A DNA stretch of 64,000 bases, taken from the NCBI RefSeq assembly GCF_011174675.1, contig NZ_JAANIG010000001.1:186001-250000 (forward strand), given 5' to 3'. Source of the DNA: Perlabentimonas gracilis. GTDB lineage: Bacteria; Bacteroidota; Bacteroidia; Bacteroidales; Tenuifilaceae. Below are positions 51,420-60,253 of this stretch, piece after piece (the stretch's first letter is position 1; each line of letters begins with the position of its first letter). The notes below the pieces were generated by a model, which saw only the letters and a list, made by a program, of their open reading frames with translations, had not been told where the DNA came from and did not search any database. The position numbers were made by a program, and so were the translations under genes.

Positions 51420-52280
51420 ATGAAAAGCAATCTTTTACTAATATTTTTTGCACTTGCCGGCCCTGTTAGTGCCCAAAAATCGGTTAAAGCTCCTTCCAAT
51501 TTTATATTTATCCCTATGGGAGAAGCAAAAGTAGAGAGCCAAATGGTTGCAGTTGACGCATTCTTTATGCAGAGCCATGAAGTTACCGTTGGCCAGTATA
51601 GCGAGTTTCTTAGCCAACTAAAGGAGCAAAACAAGAATTTGTATAAGGATTGTTATCCCGATACAGCCAAGTGGGTGTCGCTTTTTACCTATTCATACAA
51701 TCAGCCCTTTGTAGAGCATTACCACAAGCACCCCTCGTATTATAGTTATCCTATGAATAATATTTCCCGCGAAGCTGCCCAGGAGTATTGCAGATGGTAC
51801 ACCCAGCATTACAACTCAAGCAAGGAGGCGATGAAAAGGGGCAAAGGTGTTTTTCGTTTGCCAACGCAAGCAGAGTGGGTTAGAGCAGCCCGTGGCGATA
51901 ATCACAACTGGATTTTTGCGTGGGAAGGCCCTTACCTAAAGGATAAGGATTGCGTTAAGCTGGCCAACTTTTTATCGGTTAACGATGCTAACATATCACG
52001 CAATGCCGAGGGTGAGGTAATAGTGATAACACCTATGCAAAATACAGGTGCCAAACAATTCATTACATCGCCTGTAAAGCAGTTTAAATCCAACTTTTAT
52101 AAACTTTTCGATATGTGTGGAAATGTTGCCGAAATGGTGAGCGATTGCGAGAGCGTGAGGGGAGGTAGCTGGTACGATACAGGATATGAATTGCGTGTCG
52201 ATGCGCCAGGAGATCACTTGCCTGTGCCCTCACCCATGGTTGGGTTTAGAATGGTTTTTGTACCCTCGACTGGGGAGTAA
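51420..52280 (+). CDS. Exported FGE/SUMF1-like domain protein lacking the catalytic cysteines
   Basis: 286 residues: signal peptide (1-18, ending SAQ), then an FGE-sulfatase fold (FIFIPMGEAKVESQMVAVDA, FFMQSHEVTVGQYSEFL, FRLPTQAEWVRAARG, DMCGNVAEMVSD, VRGGSWYD, VGFRMVFVP). Formylglycine-generating enzymes carry a redox Cys pair in the stretch after RGGSW; none is there in this protein, so it is a non-catalytic relative, like GldJ/GldK-type structural proteins, though much shorter. No sulfatase is nearby. Probably a binding or structural protein. Confidence 0.82.
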   Translation: MKSNLLLIFFALAGPVSAQKSVKAPSNFIFIPMGEAKVESQMVAVDAFFMQSHEVTVGQYSEFLSQLKEQNKNLYKDCYPDTAKWVSLFTYSYNQPFVEHYHKHPSYYSYPMNNISREAAQEYCRWYTQHYNSSKEAMKRGKGVFRLPTQAEWVRAARGDNHNWIFAWEGPYLKDKDCVKLANFLSVNDANISRNAEGEVIVITPMQNTGAKQFITSPVKQFKSNFYKLFDMCGNVAEMVSDCESVRGGSWYDTGYELRVDAPGDHLPVPSPMVGFRMVFVPSTGE

Positions 52281-52424
52281 TTTCCTTTGTTGCCTAGCTA
52301 TACTAAATATTATGGAAACCCATTATTTGGTTAAACCTTTACTATCTTAATAGTCAAAAATGTGGCAGTCGGATTTTCACGAGGCCGCATTTTTTTTGGT
52401 TTTATCCATTTGTTATATTTACAC

Positions 52425-52483
52425 CCAATCAATCAATCAGCCAATCAGCCAATCAGCCAATCAGCCAATCAATCACTCAATCA
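52425..52483. repeat. AATCAGCC octamer / AATC tandem array
   Basis: About five AATC-AGCC units flanked by AATC tetramers. A simple-sequence array in the leader of the S9 peptidase gene, prone to slippage. Confidence 0.9.
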
Positions 52484-52484
52484 A

Positions 52485-52539
52485 CCTGTCCGCTCTACCT
52501 GCCGCCTGCCGGTAGGCAGGGTAGACAGGCCACTGGCGG
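52485..52539. repeat. Short palindromic repeat flanked by a 14-bp direct repeat
   Basis: Palindromic segment with arms CCTGTC..CTACC..TGCC and GGCAGGGTAGACAGG (52485-52503 and 52515-52529). It is bounded by two exact copies of ATCAATCACTCAAT (52468-52481 and 52540-52553). Confidence 0.65.
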
Positions 52540-52583
52540 ATCAATCACTCAATAGAAAGTTAACCCCAATAAAAATTTGTACT

Positions 52584-53651
52584 ATGAAAAAAAGTATTTT
52601 TCTGCTAGGTCTAATGCTTTCGCTCTCTGCTTTTGGTCAAAATATGCAGGAACTTGAACAGGAGATTAAGGCTCTGCGTCAGTACAATGTGAACTTAAAC
52701 CACAGGATTGATGTGTTGCAAAAAACCATTGATGATGTGCTGTGGTTCAACCGAATGGACGACATTGCCTTTGTGGATAAGGTGTATATGTATGGCCCTC
52801 CCCCCGCCAATGTGCCTAGCCCAACCGCGCGAGGTGCTTATAACCACGTAAAGTTTTGGTCCTACATTTTTATCCCTAAGGATATCGACTTCTCAAAGAA
52901 GTACCCACTGCTTGTTTTGCCCCATGGTGGTGTTCATGGCGATTTTTCAACCTACTATTACCACATCGTTAGGGAGCTTATGGCACAGGGATACATTGTA
53001 GTTGCTCCAGAGTATAGGGGTAGCACAGGTTATGGCCGTAAACTTTGGGAACAAATCGATTATGGTGGGCTTGAAATTCAGGATGCGCACGCAAGCCGCA
53101 ACTATATGCTCGAGAACTATGAGTTTGTCGATAAGAATAGGGTAGGTATCCTTGGCTGGAGCCATGGCGGGTTGATATCCCTTATGAACGTGTTTGAATA
53201 TCCAAAGGATTACAAATGCGTATTTGCTGGAGTGCCTGTTTCCGACCTTATTGCTCGCATGGGCTACATGACCGATAGCTACCGTAAGCTGTTTTCCGAT
53301 GATTATCACATTGGTAAAACGGTGTATGAGGATATACAGGAGTACAAGCGCCGTTCGCCCGCATGGAATGCCCACAAGCTGCAAACTCCTTTGCTTATCC
53401 ATACCAATACCAACGACGATGATGTGGATGTGCTTGAAGTGGAGCATCTTATTAAGTCGCTAAAGGCAGAGGGTAAAAAGTTTGAATACGAGATTTTTCA
53501 GGATGTACCTGGCGGTCACTCCTTCGACAGGATGGATACCATGCATGCCAAGAAAACCCGTTTAAAGATATATGCATTTCTGGCAAATTACCTAAACCCT
53601 CCAAAAGTGCTTAAAACTGTTGAGGATATACACAGGGCTGCCTACAGGTAG
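52584..53651 (+). CDS. S9-family (prolyl oligopeptidase-like) peptidase, exported
   Basis: 355 residues from the ATG at 52584: signal peptide (MKKSIFLLGLMLSLSAFGQ), a short coiled coil (about 20-50), then an alpha/beta-hydrolase with Ser193 (GWSHGG), Asp in the NDDDVD loop (278-282) and His312 (GGHSFDR). HGGVHGDF forms the oxyanion hole. There is no beta-propeller, unlike full prolyl oligopeptidases, so access is not size-filtered; it may also be an esterase. The frame continues upstream through the octamer array, which is not credible coding sequence. Confidence 0.9.
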   Translation: MKKSIFLLGLMLSLSAFGQNMQELEQEIKALRQYNVNLNHRIDVLQKTIDDVLWFNRMDDIAFVDKVYMYGPPPANVPSPTARGAYNHVKFWSYIFIPKDIDFSKKYPLLVLPHGGVHGDFSTYYYHIVRELMAQGYIVVAPEYRGSTGYGRKLWEQIDYGGLEIQDAHASRNYMLENYEFVDKNRVGILGWSHGGLISLMNVFEYPKDYKCVFAGVPVSDLIARMGYMTDSYRKLFSDDYHIGKTVYEDIQEYKRRSPAWNAHKLQTPLLIHTNTNDDDVDVLEVEHLIKSLKAEGKKFEYEIFQDVPGGHSFDRMDTMHAKKTRLKIYAFLANYLNPPKVLKTVEDIHRAAYR

Positions 53652-53673
53652 TGCTTGTTGTACCTTAAAGTGT

Positions 53674-53704
53674 AAAACCTCGCTAGTAATGGCGAGGTTT
53701 TTTA
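53674..53704 (+). terminator. Terminator of the S9 peptidase gene
   Basis: 10-bp stem AAAACCTCGC/GCGAGGTTTT, 8-nt loop, T tract. Confidence 0.92.
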
Positions 53705-53790
53705 TTATATTCGTTTTTTGCTAGCGTTACGTATTGTGTTTTTCCATAATTTTATATCGATTAATAGGTTAGATAAAAAATTGAATAGCT

Positions 53791-56682
53791 ATGCAATTAT
53801 CTTTTAGTTTTATACATCAGTTTCTAGTGCAGGGAACTTATTCTATTGCTGCGCAAGTTAATCCTACCATTAGCTTGGTAGCCTCAGCCGAGGAGTCTTC
53901 GGGGGTGTCAATAAGTGAGCACACTGCCCATAGCAGTATGGCTCCGTTGCTGTTTATTATCATCGCGCTGCTAATTGGTACAGCAACACGTTACTGGTTA
54001 AGGAAATCGCCCATTCCCTACACCATATCGTTGCTAATTATTGGGTTGCTTCTAGGGTTGGCCTATCGCTTGGGATTTCTCTCGAGCTTTTGGGGAATTG
54101 GCGAGAATGATGGCCTGCATATCCTTGGCGAGTCAATTAATTGGGCTGGTCATATCGACCCCCATGTAATCTTCTACATCTTTTTGCCCACCCTCATATT
54201 CGAGGCGGCCTTTGCCATGCATGTGCATACCTTTAAAAAATCGTTTACCAATGCCTTTATTCTTGCCGTGCCGGGTATTATAGTAGCCATAGTGCTAACT
54301 GGTGCTTTTGTTATGCTGATTAATGTGCTTAACCTTGGCCTAGGGATGTGGACATGGCCAGTTGCCTTTATGTTTGGTACAATAATTAGCGCCACCGACC
54401 CAGTGGCCGTAGTTTCGATACTGAAAGAGGTGGGTGCCAGCAAAAAGTTGGCAACGCTTATCGAGGGCGAATCGTTACTTAACGATGGTACTGCAATCGT
54501 AATTTTCATGGTTTTTCTATCAGCCATAACTGGCTCTGCCGAGGGTAACCATGCCGTGGTTGAGTTTTTAAGGGTAGCACTGGGTGGAGTAGCCGTTGGG
54601 GTAATTATTGGTTGGCTGGTGGTGTCGTGGTTGCGCAGGGTTTTCAACGATGCCCTATTCGAAATTACGGTGGTGGTTAGCGCGGCGTATCTGGCCTTTT
54701 TTGTGGCCGAGCATTTCTTTCACATCTCGGGCGTTTTAGCCCTTGTTGCCTTTGGCATTATGATGGCTGGTATTGGCCGTACAAGGATAAGCCCACAGGT
54801 GGCGCACTTCCTGCATGAGTTCTGGGAACTTGCAGCCTTTATTGCCAACACCCTTATCTTTTTAATAGTGGGCGTGGTTATTGCCTTGCGCATTTCGTTC
54901 ACCACTCGCGATTTTGTAATTCTCATTCTTATATACATCTCAATTCTTGTAATCCGAGGCCTAGTGATATTGCTGTTTTACCCGTTGATGAAGCGAATAG
55001 GGTATGGGCTAAACCCCAAGGATGGTGTTATTGCGTGGTGGGGTGGCCTAAGAGGTGCCATTGGGCTTGCGCTTGCGCTAATTGTGGCCAGTGAGGCATC
55101 AATTGATATGGAGATAAGAACTCAGATTCTTTCCCTTACCGCAGGTATAGTATTTCTTACCTCACTAATCAATGCAACTACAATCAAGCCACTCATAGAT
55201 TGGTTAGGACTGACAAAGGTAGGCGATGCACGTTTGCAGCTATTGTCGCAAACCATAGCTATGCTGCGTAAAGGGGGTGAAAAGGAGATTACCAAGCTGA
55301 AAGAGAATAGGTTTATGGCTGGTGCCGATTGGGATATGGTGGCCAAGTACTTGCCCAAGTCCAAAGAGCGCGAATCGGGTGCAAAGAATGTCGATACCCT
55401 GTTCGAAACCCGCAAGCGAATGCTGCTTAAGGAGAAGGAGAGCTACTGGCGCCAGTTCAGCGAGGGGTTATTAAGCCCTGCTGCGGTTCAGAATATGTCG
55501 AGCGAAATTGACCACCTGCTCGATTTTAATGGCACCATCTCGCTGGCCAAACGCAAGGATTTGGAGCAGATGTGGCAAACCCCAAAAATTCTGGCCAAGC
55601 TTCAAACCCTTCCTGTCATGGGGCGCTTCTGGCGAAAAAGATTCTACAATAGGTTGGCGCTAAGTTACGACTGCGCCCGTGGATTTGTTGTGGCCAACGA
55701 GGAGAATTTGAAAAGTCTCTCGAGCCTAATCATTGGCCTTTCGGCTGGTGCCGAGGAAATATCGAATGAAGTGGAGAAGCTAACAGGGCTTGAGGATGAG
55801 ATTAATGAGAACCGTATCATGGGGCTAACCTTCCTCCGTAACCTTAAGGATACATACCCCGAGGTGTATCATGCCATTGAGACCCAAATTGCCTCTCGCT
55901 CGCTGCTCAATCATCAAATGGCTACCATTCAAAAGCTCGAGAAGCAGGGTAGGTTAGAGCCTGCCGATGCAACTAACCTCGAAGGGCATATCCAAAGTAT
56001 GATGAAGAAAATTAACGATACACCCCCTGAAATAAAGGCCACCGAGGCGTTGCGTTACCTGGCTGGTTTGACTTCGCTTGGTGGATTAGCTGAAGGCGAC
56101 TTAGAGTATTTTGCCAATCTCTTTGCCGAGAAGGTTTTCCCAGCAGATGCAAAGATTGTGCAGGAAGATAACCCCACCGAGGGTTTCTATATTATTGTTA
56201 GGGGTACAGCTAAGGTTGAGCAGGAGGGCGAACTAATAACCGTTGCCCAGCCAGGGTCGGTGGTTGGCGCCTTCGAATGTCTTACCGGACGAGCCCTTTG
56301 GGCATCGTATATTGCCGAATCGCCAGTTACTGCATTAAAATTAAACATTGCTAATAACCATAAGAAGCTAACCAGAAAACCCAATATCCTTGAAAAAACA
56401 TGGCTATTTGCTGGGCTCGATATGGCTGAGCGAATGCTTGTTAAACTAGAACCATGGTCGTCATGGCGAACCAAAAAGTTACGGGGGTTTATCAATCAAG
56501 GTCAACTGGTAAGCCTTAAGCTGAAGGAAACGATGGAGTTCGACCAGAGGGTGGTACTGCTGGTTAAAGGTGAGGTTACCGAGGATGGCCAAAAGGTGCT
56601 GTCGGCCCCAAGCCTAATAATGGGGGGTAGCATTAAGGCCAATATGGCTTCAATTCTTTTTGTGCTACCAGTAATTGATTAG
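53791..56682 (+). CDS. Na+/H+ antiporter (CPA1/NHE type) with cyclic-nucleotide-binding-like domain
   Basis: 963 residues. An N-terminal membrane domain (about 50-470, 12-13 helices) with the NHE signatures SATDPVAVVSILKE (200-213) and EGESLLNDGTA (225-235, Asn231-Asp232 ion site). A long helical cytoplasmic segment follows (about 480-765), then a cyclic-nucleotide-binding-like domain (about 765-870: IVQEDNPTEGFYIIVRGTAK, PGSVVGAFECLTGRALW). The layout resembles SOS1 and sperm-type exchangers. The phosphate-binding cassette is degenerate (no clear GE...R.A), so cNMP binding is not assured. Likely sodium and pH homeostasis, fitting the Na+-pumping Nqr downstream. Confidence 0.9.
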   Translation: MQLSFSFIHQFLVQGTYSIAAQVNPTISLVASAEESSGVSISEHTAHSSMAPLLFIIIALLIGTATRYWLRKSPIPYTISLLIIGLLLGLAYRLGFLSSFWGIGENDGLHILGESINWAGHIDPHVIFYIFLPTLIFEAAFAMHVHTFKKSFTNAFILAVPGIIVAIVLTGAFVMLINVLNLGLGMWTWPVAFMFGTIISATDPVAVVSILKEVGASKKLATLIEGESLLNDGTAIVIFMVFLSAITGSAEGNHAVVEFLRVALGGVAVGVIIGWLVVSWLRRVFNDALFEITVVVSAAYLAFFVAEHFFHISGVLALVAFGIMMAGIGRTRISPQVAHFLHEFWELAAFIANTLIFLIVGVVIALRISFTTRDFVILILIYISILVIRGLVILLFYPLMKRIGYGLNPKDGVIAWWGGLRGAIGLALALIVASEASIDMEIRTQILSLTAGIVFLTSLINATTIKPLIDWLGLTKVGDARLQLLSQTIAMLRKGGEKEITKLKENRFMAGADWDMVAKYLPKSKERESGAKNVDTLFETRKRMLLKEKESYWRQFSEGLLSPAAVQNMSSEIDHLLDFNGTISLAKRKDLEQMWQTPKILAKLQTLPVMGRFWRKRFYNRLALSYDCARGFVVANEENLKSLSSLIIGLSAGAEEISNEVEKLTGLEDEINENRIMGLTFLRNLKDTYPEVYHAIETQIASRSLLNHQMATIQKLEKQGRLEPADATNLEGHIQSMMKKINDTPPEIKATEALRYLAGLTSLGGLAEGDLEYFANLFAEKVFPADAKIVQEDNPTEGFYIIVRGTAKVEQEGELITVAQPGSVVGAFECLTGRALWASYIAESPVTALKLNIANNHKKLTRKPNILEKTWLFAGLDMAERMLVKLEPWSSWRTKKLRGFINQGQLVSLKLKETMEFDQRVVLLVKGEVTEDGQKVLSAPSLIMGGSIKANMASILFVLPVID

Positions 56683-56727
56683 TGAGACTGAACACATGTA
56701 AGCGAAAATATTGATGTTTGCCAAAAA

Positions 56728-56769
56728 AAAAGTCTAAGCTGCGCATAACCTAGGGCAGCTTAGACTTTT
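56728..56769. terminator. Bidirectional terminator
   Basis: 15-bp perfect stem (56728-56742 with 56755-56769) with a 12-nt loop, A tract on the left and T-rich right; between convergent genes. Confidence 0.92.
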
Positions 56770-56780
56770 GCAATTTTTAT

Positions 56781-57152
56781 CTACATGCTTAACCTTCGGT
56801 TGATAAACCAGAAAATGTAAGATACAAGAAAAAGTACAAGTCCGTAAAGAGGGGCAATAAGCGAAACTCTAAGTCCACCTGCAATTAACGCCATAGATAT
56901 ATCGCCGGCGGCTTTAATGGCATTGAGTGCTTGAACCATTCCGAGTGCCTGGTAAAAGATGCCGAATAGAAATGCAAAGCTGCCAACGAAAAGTATGCTT
57001 TCCGATAAGGCCTTACTGCTTTTTACACGGGACTCGGCTTTGTTCAACCAACGGTAAATGAGCATACCAATTAGTACAATGGCTGCTGTCCATAAACCGA
57101 AAATTACGGTCATCCCAAAGGGGCCACCTTCCATAAAGTGTGTTGTTAACAT
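56781..57152 (-). CDS. Short MotA/TolQ/ExbB-like membrane protein
   Basis: 123 residues with three membrane helices (about 13-33, 50-72, 95-117). The segment ALGMVQALNAIKAAGDISMA then GGLRVSLIAPLYGLVLFLVS has the proton-channel family pattern of helices 2 and 3 with a small-residue-rich third helix. It is much shorter than ExbB or TolQ (about 200 or more residues) and no ExbD/TolR or TonB gene is adjacent, so it may be a separate short clade. Confidence 0.72.
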   Translation of the reverse strand: MLTTHFMEGGPFGMTVIFGLWTAAIVLIGMLIYRWLNKAESRVKSSKALSESILFVGSFAFLFGIFYQALGMVQALNAIKAAGDISMALIAGGLRVSLIAPLYGLVLFLVSYIFWFINRRLSM

Positions 57153-57352
57153 AGCAAATGTTTTTAGTGGTTTATACTAAGCCAAACCTACGCGATTAAA
57201 ACCAGCCTCAAAAACTTATTAGGCGAATAGCATCGTTATGCCCCTTAATGGCAAAGTTCACAAAATATTTGTTCAAACTGTAGTTTAGGGTTAAAAACCC
57301 TTCGTTTGCCGAATAATTGAAGTTGTTATTCACTCATTAAGGCAAATCCAAC

Positions 57353-57360
57353 TATCTTTG
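57353..57360 (+). promoter_or_regulatory. -7 promoter element of the LytS/LytTR operon
   Basis: TATCTTTG; the predicted transcription start (about 57365) is nearly on the ATG at 57369, which favours the ATG at 57396. Confidence 0.5.
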
Positions 57361-57395
57361 GATAGTATATGAAGAACTCGCATCAAAACATCATT

Positions 57396-58433
57396 ATGCA
57401 GTCGAGCTGGCTTAGGCATATCCTTTACTGGGCATTTGCTGCCCTGCTGCTGCTCTTCATATTCAGCAATCGAAGCTACGATATAAGCATCCGTATAGTA
57501 ACCGTTGCGGTGCTGGTGCTCATGAGCTTTGGGCTAACCCAGTTTATCAATCGATTTTTGGTTCCAAAATATCTATTTACAGGTCGATATTTTCTATTTG
57601 GATACTTGGTGCTGGCCACGTTCATAGTATCTATTTGGATAAATATGGTTTGCATAATTGCTATTCTTTGGGTAACGCTTACAAAACAATCTGGAATAGC
57701 CTTGCCAACAGTAAGTGACTTGGTGTTGTTGGTCTCGGGTAGCTACTTGGTGATACTATTTGCAACCTTTGTCCATTTCATTAGAGAAACTTTTGCTCGT
57801 CAGCAGGAGCGCGATAGAATAGTTCGATTAAAAGCCGAAACCGACCTGAAACTGCAGGAGGCTCGACTAAGGCTGCTACAGGGGCAACTTCACCCGCATT
57901 TCCTTTTCAATATGCTCAATAACCTTTATGGCCTGTGGATGGAGAAGTCAGGCGAAACGCCAGAGGTTGTTCTAAAGCTATCGGCACTACTCGATTATAT
58001 GCTGTACGAGTGCAATCAGGATGTAGTTTTATTGAAAAATGAGGTTGATTTCATAAGGAATTACGTGGAGCTTGAGACCATTCGACACGACTCACGATTA
58101 AAGCTCGTTTTGGATTTCCCAACAATCCCCGAGGACGCAAAAATTGCCCCTCTTCTACTATTTGTGTTGGTGGAGAATGCCTTTAAGCATGGTGCACACA
58201 GAAATGTTGGTCAGAGTGATATATCGATAAGATTGACCTTTGATGCTATTGGAGTCGATTTTGTTGTTCAGAATAATTTCGATACCCAAAAATCATCAAT
58301 ACCTGGCATTGGATTAAAAAACCTGCAAGAGCGCTTAACCTTGATTTATCCCAACAGCCATAGGCTACAACTCCAAAACCAGCCCGATGTTTTTACTGCC
58401 TCGCTTCATATCGATTTTAAAAACTTGCTATGA
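57396..58433 (+). CDS. LytS-type sensor histidine kinase
   Basis: 345 residues from the ATG at 57396: four membrane helices (about 8-24, 33-50, 65-95, 107-128), a coiled-coil linker (RLKAETDLKLQEARLRLLQ), the His_kinase domain with phospho-His168 (QLHPHFLFNMLNNLY) and an HATPase_c with VLVENAFKHG and GIGLKNLQERL. No extracellular sensor domain, so the membrane region itself probably senses. The stop overlaps the start of the LytTR regulator (ATGA), giving a coupled two-gene operon. An earlier ATG at 57369 is possible. Confidence 0.92.
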   Translation: MQSSWLRHILYWAFAALLLLFIFSNRSYDISIRIVTVAVLVLMSFGLTQFINRFLVPKYLFTGRYFLFGYLVLATFIVSIWINMVCIIAILWVTLTKQSGIALPTVSDLVLLVSGSYLVILFATFVHFIRETFARQQERDRIVRLKAETDLKLQEARLRLLQGQLHPHFLFNMLNNLYGLWMEKSGETPEVVLKLSALLDYMLYECNQDVVLLKNEVDFIRNYVELETIRHDSRLKLVLDFPTIPEDAKIAPLLLFVLVENAFKHGAHRNVGQSDISIRLTFDAIGVDFVVQNNFDTQKSSIPGIGLKNLQERLTLIYPNSHRLQLQNQPDVFTASLHIDFKNLL

Positions 58434-59140
58434 GCCAATCCTACAAGTATAGGTGCCTACTGATTGACGATGAACCCATTGCCATTAAGGTAATTGAAAA
58501 TTACCTTGCTAGAATAGATGGGTTTGAGGTTGTTGGTACTTTCACCAATGCTCTGCATGCACTGGGAATGTTACGAGATCAGCAGGTCGATTTGCTTTTT
58601 CTCGATATTCAAATGCCCGGCATTAATGGGCTAGAGTTTTTTAAAACCATCCAAAATCCGCCCAAACTTATTTTTACAACCGCCTTTCGCAATTTTGCTG
58701 CAGATGCCTTTGAGGTAGATGCCCTCGATTACCTTGTAAAGCCAATACCCTTTGAACGATTTCTAAAAGCCATTAACAGGTTTTTGGATGTTACCTCAAC
58801 CACAGCTTCGGCTTTGCATGCTAGCGAGACAGACTTTATTATACTCAGATCCGACAAGAAAAACTATAAGGTTAAAATTTCAGATATTCTTTACATTGAG
58901 AGTTTGGACGATTACGTTAGGGTTCATACCCTACACCAAAAGTTAGTTTGCTACCAAAGGTTAACGGCTCTGGAGGAGCAACTTAAAGCATCGCCTCATA
59001 TCATTAGGGTTCACCGATCGTATGTAGTTAACGCAGTACACGTAAAGGTTTTTACTAGCTACAACGTTGTGGTTGGCGATAAAACTATTCCCATTGGCCG
59101 TAATTATCGGGAGAAAGTCTGCATTATTTTGGCTAAATAA
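58430..59140 (+). CDS. LytTR-family response regulator
   Basis: 236 residues: receiver domain with Asp13/Asp14 and phosphoacceptor Asp59 (LLFLDIQMPGING), Lys in YLVKPI, then a LytTR DNA-binding domain (about 130-235: DILYIESLDDYVRVHT, IIRVHRSYVVNAVHV). Overlaps the kinase gene by four bases. It may act on the TPR-protein gene that follows 141 bp later, or elsewhere. Confidence 0.94.
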   Translation: MSQSYKYRCLLIDDEPIAIKVIENYLARIDGFEVVGTFTNALHALGMLRDQQVDLLFLDIQMPGINGLEFFKTIQNPPKLIFTTAFRNFAADAFEVDALDYLVKPIPFERFLKAINRFLDVTSTTASALHASETDFIILRSDKKNYKVKISDILYIESLDDYVRVHTLHQKLVCYQRLTALEEQLKASPHIIRVHRSYVVNAVHVKVFTSYNVVVGDKTIPIGRNYREKVCIILAK

Positions 59141-59281
59141 CTTTCCTAAATTGTATTAAAAATTATAATGTTCAATAAGTTGTAAATCTTAATAGATTAT
59201 ATTCGCTTTGCGTATTCAAGATATTGAAAAACACCCATAAGCCAGTTGGCTAATCCGTTGGTGACAAAAAACCCAAAAAAC

Positions 59282-60253
59282 ATGAACGTTCGTATTTTAT
59301 TCCTACTAATTATCTGTACTACATTAAGTACAGCTACTTTATCCCAGAATATCACTCAGGCTACCAAACTCTATCAGCAAAAGGATTTCGATGCGGCTTT
59401 TGATATATTTAATTCCGTAAAAAGTGGAAATTCTCAATATGCCGAAAGCCGATACTACATGGGTCAGATATCATTCCATAAGCAGGATTTTGGTAAAGCG
59501 GAGGATTACCTAAAGCAGGCAATTGCAGCAAATGGTAACGTGGCTAAGTACCATGTGGCCATGAGCAATGTAATTATGCGCTTGATTTCGAACGCCAGCA
59601 TGATAAGGCAGGCATCGCTTGCCAGCAGGCTCCGCAACCATTTGGAGGAAGCCGTTAGGCTAAATCCAAACGATATGAACTCATCACTTATACTGATTGG
59701 GTTTTATAAACAAGCACCAGGCCTTATGGGAGGGAGTAACGACAAGGCAAATGCATTGGCGGCCGATATCATGAAGCGCAATAGGGCCGAGGGGCATATG
59801 GCCCAGGCATTAGTCTTTCAAATGGATAAGGAATATGCCAAATCGGAGGAGTACTACAAAAAATCTATATCGCTTGCCCCCGATAGCGTTCGCTACTACT
59901 ACTCGCTGGCACAGTTTTACCACTCCCAGCAGCAACCGAAAAAAGCTGTTGCAGCTTACGAGCAAGCATTGGAGAAGTTTCCCGAGAACAAAAACCTAAT
60001 GCTTCAGATAGGTAGAGTATTTGCTACAACCGAGCAGGATGATGTGTCAAAGGGGGTTGATTACCTCAATTCATATATCAAATCAACTAACGACAAGTCC
60101 GATATGAGCCTAGGCGATGCCTACTACTACCTTGGGCTGATAGAAAAGAATAGGAATAACAAGCATTTGGCCCTATCGCATTTTAACCAGGCCGTAAAGA
60201 TAAACCCCAACCACCGCTGGGCAAAGCAAGCCATTGATGAGGTGCGGAATTGA
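59282..60253 (+). CDS. Exported TPR-repeat protein
   Basis: 323 residues from the ATG at 59282: signal peptide (to LSQ, about 19) and tetratricopeptide repeats along its length (ATKLYQQKDFDAAFDIFN; YYMGQISFHKQDFGKAEDYL; YSLAQFYHSQQQPKKAVAAY; YYYLGLIEKNRNNKHLALSH). A periplasmic scaffold; partner unknown. Its stop codon directly abuts the stop of the convergent T9SS plug-like gene with no spacer. It may belong to the LytS/LytTR operon. Confidence 0.88.
   Translation: MNVRILFLLIICTTLSTATLSQNITQATKLYQQKDFDAAFDIFNSVKSGNSQYAESRYYMGQISFHKQDFGKAEDYLKQAIAANGNVAKYHVAMSNVIMRLISNASMIRQASLASRLRNHLEEAVRLNPNDMNSSLILIGFYKQAPGLMGGSNDKANALAADIMKRNRAEGHMAQALVFQMDKEYAKSEEYYKKSISLAPDSVRYYYSLAQFYHSQQQPKKAVAAYEQALEKFPENKNLMLQIGRVFATTEQDDVSKGVDYLNSYIKSTNDKSDMSLGDAYYYLGLIEKNRNNKHLALSHFNQAVKINPNHRWAKQAIDEVRN

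Noticed and set aside
52362-52583. N-terminal extension of the S9 peptidase through the AATCAGCC array
   Set aside because: The repeat encodes low-complexity Gln/Ser/Asn, and the ATG at 52584 starts a perfect signal peptide.
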